Part shown: in pieces, positions 7,020 through 12,385 of the stretch | Layout of the letters: every line of letters begins with the position of its first letter | How positions within the stretch are numbered: the first letter of the stretch is position 1 | Assembly (NCBI GenBank): GCA_017885485.1 | Contig: JAFNFZ010000126.1 | Location: forward strand, 1-12,385 | Source: Chloroflexota bacterium | GTDB taxonomy: Bacteria; Chloroflexota; Dehalococcoidia; UBA2247; RBG-13-53-26 | Reading direction: 5' to 3' | DNA length: 12,385 nucleotides | Program-made: the position numbers and the translations under genes | The notes under the pieces: generated by a model | Told to the model about the DNA's origin: nothing | What the model saw: the letters and a program-made list of their open reading frames with translations, nothing else | Databases searched by the model: none

Positions 7020-10000
7020 AGCAGAGGGCAGGAGGCCCTCCGCCCGGAAGGCGGTGACTACCACACCCGGGGAGCCTCTCCGCAAAGACCTCAGGGAGAA
7101 GATACTCTCGTCGCGGGGCAGCATGGAGGGTGAGCGCAAGCAGGTGACTGTCCTGTTTGCCGATATCGCCGGGTTCACCTCGATATCTGAGGACATGGAC
7201 CCGGAGCAGGCCCGGGACTTCGTCAATCAGTGCCTGGTGATCATGGCCGACGAAGTATACCGCTATGAAGGCACTGTGGCTCAGTTTCTGGGTGACGGAG
7301 TCATGGCCCTCTTCGGCGCTCCCATTGCCCACGAAGATGATCCGCAGCGGGCCCTTCATGCAGCCCTGGGAATCAGGGAGCGGCTGAGGGATCATGCCAA
7401 CAAGCTCAAACAGCAAGGCATTGACTTCGATATCCATATTGGGGTCAACACTGGCCTGGTGGTGGTGGGGCGGATCGGAGATGACCTTTCTATGGATTAC
7501 ACGGCTGTAGGGGACACGGTCAACCTGGCTTCACGGATGCAGAGCACCGCCGGGCCGGGAGCCATCCGGGTGGCCGAAAGCACCCACCGCCTGACGGCGG
7601 GCTATTTCGACTTTCAGCCGCTAGGCGAAGTCGAAGTCAAAGGGAAGAAGCAGCCAGTCAAGGCCTATGAGCTCTTGCGGGCCGGCCGGGCCCGGACCAG
7701 AATGGGCATGTCGGTAGCCAGAGGACTCACCCCGTTCGTGGGACGCGAAAGCGAACTGCAGAAGTTGATGAAATGCTATGAGCGGGCCAAGAAAGGCCAG
7801 GGCCAGGTGGTGGGCATAGTGGGAGAACCAGGCGTGGGCAAATCCCGGCTGGTTCTCCAGATGAAAGGGGGCATTCCCAGAGATGAGTGCACCTGCCTGC
7901 AAGGGGAGTGCCTCCACTATGGCGAGGCCTCTCCCTACTTGCCGGTGCTGGATATATTAAGGTCTTACTTTGGCCTGGAGGAGGGCGAGCTGGAGTCGGT
8001 GGCCAAGACGAAGATGAGCGAGAAGGTCCGACGACTGGATGAGAGCTTGGAAAGCCTCCTGCCGCCTTTGCACGATATCCTGTCTCTGAAAGTGGAGGAC
8101 GAGCAGTATCTCAAACTAGAGTTACAGAAGAAGAGGGAGAGGACTTTCGAGGCTATCCGGAACCTCTGGACCCAAGAGAGCCAGAGCCGCCCTCTCATTG
8201 TGATCGTAGAAGACCTTCACTGGATGGACAAGACCTCAGAGGAGTTCCTGGACCATCTCATCGGCCGCCTGCCAGGTGCCCGCCTGTTGCTGCTACTGCT
8301 CTACCGGCCCCAATACACGCACTCCTGGGGCAGCAAGACCTATTACAGCCAGATCTCGTTGGACGAGTTCCCTCCGGACACCAGCACCGAAATGGTACAT
8401 GCCTTTTTCCGGGAAGGCCAGGCGGCCCCAGACCTAGGCGATCTCATTCTGAAGAAGGCAGCCGGCAATGCCCTGTTCATGGAGGAATTGACCCGGGCCC
8501 TTCTGGACAGGGGTTACCTCCGCAGAAGCGACGGCGAGTATGCACTGGCGGTAGACCCGAGTGAGATACATGTTCCAGAGACCATTCAGGGCATCATCGG
8601 AGCCAGGATTGATGGTCTGGAGGAGAACATCAAACAGACAATCCAGGTAGCTTCGGTAATTGGTCGGGAGTTTCCGTTGGCTATGCTCCAGAAGGTGTTG
8701 GCTGCGGAGCAGGGACTTGAAGAACACCTCAGCGCGCTTCAGGGGCTGGAGTTGGTCTATGAGAAGAGCACCTTCCCCAAGACAGAATATGTATTCAAGC
8801 ACGCCCTCACCCATGACGTGGCCTACAATAGCCTGCTGCTGAAGAGACGGAAGGAGATCCACCAGAGGATAGGAAAGGGCATTGAGGAGCTCTACCCCGA
8901 GCGTCTGGAGGAGTTCTACGAGATGCTGGCCCATCACTTTGTCAAGAGTAATGATCTGGACAAGGCTTACCAGTACCTCAAGTTGTCTGGGGACAAAGCA
9001 GCACGCAGTTGCTCCAATTCGGAAGCTAATCGCTTCTATAGAGAGGCTATCAAAGTGCTTGACGAGCTGCCCCGCAGTGAACAGAACAGAAGAAGTGGAG
9101 TGGAAGTCCGTCTTTCATTGGCACTACCTATGATGAGCTATCCCGACGAATGCTTGAGAATCCTTGAAGATGGTGTGGCAATTGCCAAAGAACTGGGCGA
9201 CAGTCTAAGTCTGGCCAAGCTATACAGTTGGATAGGCATGTATCATTCGCTCAGCGGGAGACCGCTCTTGGGAATACAGTACTCTGAGGAAAGCTTCAGA
9301 GAAGCAGAGAGGGTCAAGGCCGTCGATATCATGGCACCAAACGCCTTCCACTTGTGTTCCTCCTACTTCTTCACTGGCGAGAATTGTCCCAAGATGATTG
9401 AATTGGCGTCAAAGACGATCGCTCTATTGGAAGAAACACAAAGACAATCTGAGTCCTTTGGCACAATGAATCCTTATGCCACGCTGCATTCGTACTATGG
9501 GACAGCCATGGACATGCTGGGGCGTTTCCAGGAAGGGCAAACTGCTCACGAGAAGGCCCTTGGCTTTGCCCTCGGATTGAAGGATCTGAACGTGATGACC
9601 TTGGTGGAAAACAACTTCGGCTGGTGTCTGCTTCTTCAAAAGGGCGATGCCGCGAAAGCTGCAGATCACCTAAGGGAATGCGTCAGGTACGGAGAAGAGG
9701 CAAGCCTGTTGGGCATTCTCGGAGCTGGCCTGACTGGACTAGGCTGGTCTCACTATATTCTGGGACAACTCGAGGATGCTGAGAAACAGATCAGTCAGGG
9801 GCTGAAGATACAGAAGGATAGCGGGATGACCTACTTGATGTCATTGCACCATTGTGCAATGAGCCTGCTCCACTACGAGCTAGGCGATATCGAGAAGGCT
9901 CACATCTGTGCGCAGGAAGCTGTGACATCATCTCAGAGTAACAACGAGAAATTCATGGAAGGGTTGTCGTGGGCTTTGTTGGGGAGAACGCTGGGCAGGC

Positions 10001-10245
10001 TGAATAGGTCGGAGTATGCTGCGGCGAAAGAGCACGTTATGCGAGGGATCGGTATCCTAGATGAGCGAGGACTCAGGCCGCCTGCGGCCCAGGCGAATTT
10101 CTATCTGGGAGAACTCCATTCCGGGGCCGATCAGAGAGACCAAGCTACAAGAGCGCTTGAGAAGGCTCAAACCATGTTCCAAGAGATGGGTATGGACTAT
10201 TGGCTGGCCAGGGCGGAGGCTGCGTTGGCTACGCTGCAATCATGA
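6922..10245 (+). CDS. Class III nucleotide cyclase-STAND/AAA ATPase-TPR signalling protein
   Basis: The open frame is 1107 codons from TTG 6922, but its real start is uncertain. Codons 1-33 complete the TIR fold of the preceding frame, so the protein probably begins at 6600; ATG 7123 (residue 68) would give a TIR-less form. Residues 68-255 are a class III cyclase domain: metal aspartates D81 (FADIAGF) and D125 (FLGDGVMALFGAP), T194 at the purine site, N201 and R205 in GDTVNLASR. Q121 replaces the base-selecting lysine. Residues about 272-560 are a STAND-like AAA_16 ATPase: FVGRESEL, Walker A GEPGVGKS (301-308), Walker B LIVIVEDLHWMD. FKHALTHDVAYNSLL (about 627) then leads into TPR-like helical repeats to the end, a likely protein-binding sensor. 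The layout matches large bacterial cyclase-AAA-TPR regulators. Repeat copy 3 follows 26 nt after the stop. Confidence 0.88.
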   Translation: MGGTAMICVGFRGIGDCVAQVIEGLKARGLYPEAEGRRPSARKAVTTTPGEPLRKDLREKILSSRGSMEGERKQVTVLFADIAGFTSISEDMDPEQARDFVNQCLVIMADEVYRYEGTVAQFLGDGVMALFGAPIAHEDDPQRALHAALGIRERLRDHANKLKQQGIDFDIHIGVNTGLVVVGRIGDDLSMDYTAVGDTVNLASRMQSTAGPGAIRVAESTHRLTAGYFDFQPLGEVEVKGKKQPVKAYELLRAGRARTRMGMSVARGLTPFVGRESELQKLMKCYERAKKGQGQVVGIVGEPGVGKSRLVLQMKGGIPRDECTCLQGECLHYGEASPYLPVLDILRSYFGLEEGELESVAKTKMSEKVRRLDESLESLLPPLHDILSLKVEDEQYLKLELQKKRERTFEAIRNLWTQESQSRPLIVIVEDLHWMDKTSEEFLDHLIGRLPGARLLLLLLYRPQYTHSWGSKTYYSQISLDEFPPDTSTEMVHAFFREGQAAPDLGDLILKKAAGNALFMEELTRALLDRGYLRRSDGEYALAVDPSEIHVPETIQGIIGARIDGLEENIKQTIQVASVIGREFPLAMLQKVLAAEQGLEEHLSALQGLELVYEKSTFPKTEYVFKHALTHDVAYNSLLLKRRKEIHQRIGKGIEELYPERLEEFYEMLAHHFVKSNDLDKAYQYLKLSGDKAARSCSNSEANRFYREAIKVLDELPRSEQNRRSGVEVRLSLALPMMSYPDECLRILEDGVAIAKELGDSLSLAKLYSWIGMYHSLSGRPLLGIQYSEESFREAERVKAVDIMAPNAFHLCSSYFFTGENCPKMIELASKTIALLEETQRQSESFGTMNPYATLHSYYGTAMDMLGRFQEGQTAHEKALGFALGLKDLNVMTLVENNFGWCLLLQKGDAAKAADHLRECVRYGEEASLLGILGAGLTGLGWSHYILGQLEDAEKQISQGLKIQKDSGMTYLMSLHHCAMSLLHYELGDIEKAHICAQEAVTSSQSNNEKFMEGLSWALLGRTLGRLNRSEYAAAKEHVMRGIGILDERGLRPPAAQANFYLGELHSGADQRDQATRALEKAQTMFQEMGMDYWLARAEAALATLQS

Positions 10246-10271
10246 CATCGGACTACTATGATTCGATTACA

Positions 10272-10331
10272 CCAAACTGAAGGGCAGTTCGAAGCTCGGA
10301 GTTCTCGATATCGTCCAGTATAGCCCACCAT
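10272..10331 (+). repeat. 60-bp dispersed intergenic repeat, copy 3
   Basis: Third copy, same orientation, starting 26 nt after the stop codon of the cyclase-ATPase gene. The core is 10285-10331. It contains both TTCGAA and GATATC palindromic words and the invariant terminal block CAGTATAGCCCACCAT. It is closest to the majority sequence of the three copies. Confidence 0.85.
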
Positions 10332-10654
10332 ACAGGACTTTTCGACAGCGGGAAATCGAGACTCTTCTCGAGGTGTCCGTAGCTCGCTGCCAGTCTCCTG
10401 CCCCAGCAGCATCTGCTTCAAGAGTCTAGTAAGACCATCTGCAGGGCGATATCAATCCAACCTCAGCCTGGATACAAACAATAGGGGAGGTCGCAGCTGG
10501 CAATAGGCATATCTACCTGCTCCATGTGGGGGGTCACTAGGTAAGTTTGACTTGTGCGACAAACAACCTTGACGTCTTTCATGCAGGGTCAATCAGGTAT
10601 TACAGCGGAAGTCGGTTTGGTCTTCAGGATGGTACTCTAATGGTGGAAAAGGAA

Positions 10655-10679
10655 AAGGCCTACGGCCTTGAGAAGGAGG
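10655..10679 (+). promoter_or_regulatory. Hairpin plus ribosome binding site of micro-protein 1
   Basis: AAGGCC (10655-10660) and GGCCTT (10664-10669) form a perfect stem with a 3-nt loop. Three bases later comes AAGGAGG (10673-10679), 7 nt before the ATG at 10687. The stem has no T-tract, so it is more likely a leader or mRNA-stability element than a terminator. Confidence 0.55.
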
Positions 10680-10686
10680 AAACAAA

Positions 10687-10836
10687 ATGGAATGGGAAGT
10701 TGTAACGGCACTAGCACTGGCAGCCCCAATCATCCTTCTACCGGTGGCCTTTGTCGGGTACCTCACGGTTGGCGGCATCTACGGTCTCGTGAAGGAAGCT
10801 CGAAAGGCTGGTAGGAAGGCAGAGGCAACAGCCTGA
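10687..10836 (+). CDS. Micro-membrane protein 1 (49 aa)
   Basis: A 49-residue protein starting MEWEVVTALALAAP. Residues about 5-34 are a continuous hydrophobic stretch (one long or two short membrane segments) containing ILLPVAFVGYL, and GGIYGLV lies at 29-35. A basic/acidic tail (KEARKAGRKAEATA) should face the cytoplasm. It is supported by a strong AAGGAGG 7 nt upstream of the ATG and by a clear paralogue 51 bp downstream sharing MEW at the start, ILLPVAFV, YL, GIY and V-EAR at the same residue positions. I do not recognise a named family. The conserved LLPVAFV and GIY...EAR suggest a defined role, perhaps as a small regulator or subunit of a membrane complex, but this is only inference. 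It is probably co-transcribed with the second copy up to the terminator at 11098. Confidence 0.8.
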   Translation: MEWEVVTALALAAPIILLPVAFVGYLTVGGIYGLVKEARKAGRKAEATA

Positions 10837-10851
10837 CAGTCAACAAGGCAG

Positions 10852-10880
10852 TGATTCAAGTATGTGTGAATCAAAGGAGG
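10852..10880 (+). promoter_or_regulatory. Hairpin plus ribosome binding site of micro-protein 2
   Basis: TGATTCA (10852-10858) and TGAATCA (10867-10873) form a perfect 7-bp stem with an 8-nt loop. The stem abuts AAGGAGG (10874-10880), which again lies 7 nt before its ATG (10888). The arrangement copies that of micro-protein 1, but the stem sequence is unrelated. Confidence 0.55.
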
Positions 10881-10887
10881 TACCAAA

Positions 10888-11055
10888 ATGGAATGGCAGT
10901 TCATCGTAGCGATGGTAGTGATAATCCCGGTGATTCTCTTGCCCGTGGCTTTCGTGTGGTATCTGAATTTAAGTGGCATCTATGCTGCAGTTCGCGAGGC
11001 TCGTATGAAGAGAGCAGCGGAGAAACGGCTGGCCACTGAGAAGGTGACAGGATAG
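10888..11055 (+). CDS. Micro-membrane protein 2 (55 aa), paralogue of protein 1
   Basis: A 55-residue protein starting MEWQFIVAMVVIIPV. The hydrophobic stretch covers residues about 5-27 (VVIIPVILLPVAFVWYL inside it), GIY is at 30-32, and a charged tail (REARMKRAAEKRLATEK) follows. It aligns without gaps to micro-protein 1 over about 39 residues, with identical MEW, ILLPVAFV, YL, GIY, V and EAR. The DNA differs at many third positions, pointing to an old duplication kept by selection at the protein level. The ATG has a perfect AAGGAGG 7 nt upstream. A strong intrinsic terminator begins 42 bp after the stop, so the two genes form a compact transcription unit. Function unknown. Confidence 0.82.
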   Translation: MEWQFIVAMVVIIPVILLPVAFVWYLNLSGIYAAVREARMKRAAEKRLATEKVTG

Positions 11056-11409
11056 GGTAGCTTCAGAGGACGTCGACGACACGCTTCCAGTATACTTGGG
11101 GCTCTTCACGAGCCCCTTCTCGTCTTTCCGCATTGAGACTGCATGGCATGAGCCGAGTCCGGGACGGCCTGAAGTTCTGGAGGGCGCTGGCTGTAACGAA
11201 CCAGAGGTTATTGGGAGCAAGGTCGAGGCTCCTATAGGGCAGTGCATCTGTTGTGCCTAAGAGGTAGTCCCTCCAATGACCCGGTGGGGAGATCATCAGA
11301 GTGCGGGTGTCTTGCCAAGCACATGGGGGAGTCCTGGTTCATCTCGCCAGCTATCTGGCTTGAATGGGGATCTTAAAGAGGGAGGATTGGGAGCTCTCAG
11401 GCTGGATTG
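11056..11409. other. Intergenic region between the micro-protein unit and the response regulator
   Basis: This stretch of 354 bp separates a plus-strand unit from a converging minus-strand unit. It holds the intrinsic terminator at 11098-11127. In the remaining 280 bp I see no convincing gene, tRNA or repeat. Short open frames on both strands have no ribosome binding site or recognisable residues. Confidence 0.55.
11098..11127 (+). terminator. Intrinsic terminator of the micro-protein unit
   Basis: A perfect 7-bp stem, GGGGCTC (11098-11104) and GAGCCCC (11110-11116), with a 5-nt loop is followed by the T-rich run TTCTCGTCTTT. It ends the plus-strand micro-protein transcription unit. It might also work weakly for the opposing response regulator transcript, although the T-run is on the plus-strand side only. 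Confidence 0.85.
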
Positions 11410-11796
11410 TCAGGCGCCGACCAAGCACTCATCTGTATGCAGGCCTTTCTCAACGGCCTCCATGAGCTGGCCCATATCAAAGGGTTTTTGAATGTAGGCA
11501 CACAGCTTGGCATCAGCCACCTTGCCTCTATCGGGATCCAGAACCGACATCACAATCATCGGCACCTTCTGAGTCAACTCCAGTTTCTTCAGCATTTCGG
11601 CCAGAAACCAGCCATCACAGTCAGGTAGCCTGATGTCAACCAGCATGAGGTCCGGCTGCTCTTCGAACAAATACTTGACTGCACTGGCTCCGCTGTGGAA
11701 GACCTTGACGCTGTGCCCTCTCCTGCAAAGGCACACGTCTATGGTCTTGGCAAGGAGTGAGTCATCATCTACAACCAGGATTCTCTTTCTGCTCAT
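11410..11796 (-). CDS. Stand-alone response regulator (receiver domain only)
   Basis: A 128-residue protein made of one REC domain. All key residues are visible: acidic pocket D10-D12 (ILVVDDDS), phospho-acceptor D54 in LMLVDIRLPDCDG, the switch Ser S84 (IVMSVLD) and K104 in YIQKPF. It ends soon after helix 5 with no DNA-binding or enzymatic output domain, so it should signal through protein contacts, in the manner of CheY/Spo0F-type regulators, after phosphorylation by a histidine kinase encoded elsewhere. The ATG is preceded by AAGGAA 7 nt upstream. It lies 33 bp downstream of the PLDc_N-like gene on the same strand, so the two are probably co-transcribed. No kinase is present in the window. 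Confidence 0.93.
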   Translation of the reverse strand: MSRKRILVVDDDSLLAKTIDVCLCRRGHSVKVFHSGASAVKYLFEEQPDLMLVDIRLPDCDGWFLAEMLKKLELTQKVPMIVMSVLDPDRGKVADAKLCAYIQKPFDMGQLMEAVEKGLHTDECLVGA

Positions 11797-11829
11797 GGCT
11801 ATCTTCCTTGGAGGAATCTCTCAGGCTCC

Positions 11830-12084
11830 TTAGTCATCCCACCGGTTGGTGCTGATCCATTCTCTCGAAGTCTCAGTCTCGTTCTCGGTGTCAGGGTGAA
11901 CCAGCAGGTATGCAATCGAACCCAGGCAAGTGGCGAACACTATCGCTGCTCCCCAGAGGGCTTTGCTACCGACCACTTTCGGCCGATCAATCAGCCTTTC
12001 CAGGGTTATCGGTACGAGGGCCCAGTGCATAATCCCGAGGGCTACTGCCAGTACTACTATCCTTACGATCGCTTCTGTCTCCAT
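11830..12084 (-). CDS. Small two-helix membrane protein, PLDc_N-like
   Basis: An 84-residue protein with two hydrophobic segments: residues about 5-27 (IVRIVVLAVALGIMHWALVPI) and about 42-61 (ALWGAAIVFATCLGSIAYLL). They are joined by a short basic linker (ERLIDRPKVVGSK) and followed by an acidic, polar tail. The second helix pattern, K-A-L-W...LGSIAYLLVHPD, resembles the PLDc_N domain (phospholipase D/cardiolipin synthase N-terminal membrane module), which also exists as a stand-alone small protein. No HKD catalytic domain is attached, so no enzyme activity is implied. The ATG has GGAGG 6 nt upstream. It is the first gene of a likely two-gene unit with the response regulator. Confidence 0.72.
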   Translation of the reverse strand: METEAIVRIVVLAVALGIMHWALVPITLERLIDRPKVVGSKALWGAAIVFATCLGSIAYLLVHPDTENETETSREWISTNRWDD

Positions 12085-12108
12085 GACTCGCCTCCGTTAT
12101 CTTTCATT

Positions 12109-12126
12109 GCCACAACTCATTGTGAC
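12109..12126 (-). promoter_or_regulatory. Hairpin in the leader of the PLDc_N-like gene
   Basis: On the minus strand GTCACAA and TTGTGGC pair (seven pairs, one of them G-U) around the 4-nt loop TGAG. The hairpin ends 13 nt before the ribosome binding site of the gene starting at 12084. There is no T-tract. Confidence 0.35.
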
Positions 12127-12211
12127 AGGGAATACATAAGGGAGGCATAAGAACCGATAGGAGTTCTATAAAGATTTCGTTAAGATTCCGCTGGGGGAGT
12201 TCACCTGTTGG

Positions 12212-12385
12212 GTGCGACACGAAGGGAAGTCAATATGTTATCCGACAGTCCATCCGAGACCATATGCAGAGCGATGCAACCTACGCCTCAGGCAGGATAC
12301 AGTTCGGATGCGACGGGGCGGCGAATTTTGGTGTGGGAGCGAGGCAGGCGTGCCCCCAACGGTAACAGCTCATGATCGACGCCCG
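12212..12385 (+). other. Possible 5' end of a group II intron or other structured RNA
   Basis: The sequence from 12212 opens with GTGCGAC, fitting the GUGYG 5' consensus of bacterial group II introns, followed by GAAGGGAAGTC and GC-rich sequence with little coding character. A domain I is usually a few hundred bases long and would continue past the window. No reverse transcriptase or domain V can be seen, so this is a hypothesis only. Confidence 0.2.

Larger units (their letters stand above)
10246..10686. other. Intergenic region upstream of the micro-membrane-protein pair
   Basis: This stretch of 441 bp has no gene I can support. It holds repeat copy 3 near its left end and a small inverted repeat (TCGAG 10356-10360 with CTCGA 10367-10371, 6-nt loop, no T-tract). 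The -35-like words TTGACT (10547) and TTGACG (10569) have no well-spaced -10 box, although a TATTAC lies at 10598. A promoter for the micro-proteins is expected in the last 150 bp but cannot be fixed. The hairpin and ribosome binding site at the right end are listed separately. Confidence 0.5.
12085..12385. other. Right-edge region, no convincing gene
   Basis: This region holds the upstream sequence of the PLDc_N-like gene: its ribosome binding site GGAGG on the minus strand and a hairpin at 12109-12126. It then runs to the window edge. A 46-codon plus-strand frame (12235-12375) has a weak AAGGGAAG ahead and no recognisable features. An ATG at 12372 overlapping its stop could begin a gene beyond the edge. 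See the structured-RNA candidate at 12212. Confidence 0.45.

Noticed and set aside
6889..7437. 182-codon minus-strand open frame opposite the cyclase start
   Set aside because: It is a shadow of the conserved cyclase coding sequence with no ribosome binding site or domain signal.
1811..10331. Idea that the 60-bp repeats encode a short conserved peptide (minus strand, starting MVGYT)
   Set aside because: The frame has a stop in copy 1 and the differences between copies are not synonymous, so conservation is at the DNA level.
11063..11296. 77-codon minus-strand frame between the terminator and the response regulator
   Set aside because: It overlaps the intrinsic terminator, has no good ribosome binding site and no recognisable motif.
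12235..12375. 46-codon plus-strand frame at the right edge with a weak AAGGGAAG upstream and an ATGA overlap with a possible next start
   Set aside because: The composition is not protein-like and the region fits a structured RNA at least as well; not listed as a gene.
1..12385. CRISPR array, tRNA, rRNA or transposase gene
   Set aside because: I found no regularly spaced short repeats, cloverleaf candidates, rRNA-like sequence or DDE/tyrosine/serine recombinase motifs on either strand by eye.

Overview
The window looks like a chromosomal piece of an uncultured environmental bacterium. It has moderate-to-high GC, strong AAGGAGG-type ribosome binding sites, and several TTG/GTG starts. The protein set resembles that of Chloroflexota, perhaps Dehalococcoidia: a cyclase/AAA-ATPase/TPR regulator with a TIR domain, a large exported protein with PD40 and Ig-like domains, and an LCM-type methyltransferase. 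The lineage is inferred from protein style only, because no marker gene is present.

Layout from left to right. (1) The 3' end of an NAD-dependent epimerase/reductase (1-264). (2) A small membrane zinc-ribbon protein (581-880, TTG start, visible promoter), converging on a minus-strand SAM methyltransferase (877-1737) and sharing a CTAG stop overlap with it. (3) A structured leader, then a 1293-residue secreted or membrane-anchored protein (2283-6164). It combines a PNGGE-type domain, a PD40 beta-propeller, Ig-like domains and a probable papain-like Cys/His/Asp domain. (4) A TIR domain (6600-7019) continued in another frame by a nucleotide cyclase-STAND ATPase-TPR protein (6922-10245). The two look like one multidomain signalling protein broken by a +1 frame change near 6924. 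(5) Two tandem paralogous micro-membrane proteins (49 and 55 aa; 10687-10836 and 10888-11055) followed by a good intrinsic terminator. (6) A minus-strand pair: a small PLDc_N-like membrane protein (12084-11830) and a stand-alone response regulator (11796-11410). (7) A right edge without a convincing gene, possibly the 5' end of a group II intron or another structured RNA.

Two patterns cut across the genes. A 60-bp dispersed repeat occurs three times in the same orientation in three long intergenic regions (1798, 6285, 10272). In addition, most genes have a short inverted repeat just upstream of, or touching, their Shine-Dalgarno sequence. This is clearest for the big exported protein and the two micro-proteins.

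Functionally the window reads as an accessory signalling and envelope region: an NTP-driven TIR/cyclase sensor, a receiver-only response regulator, several small membrane proteins and one large surface protein. No direct functional link between these units can be shown from sequence alone.
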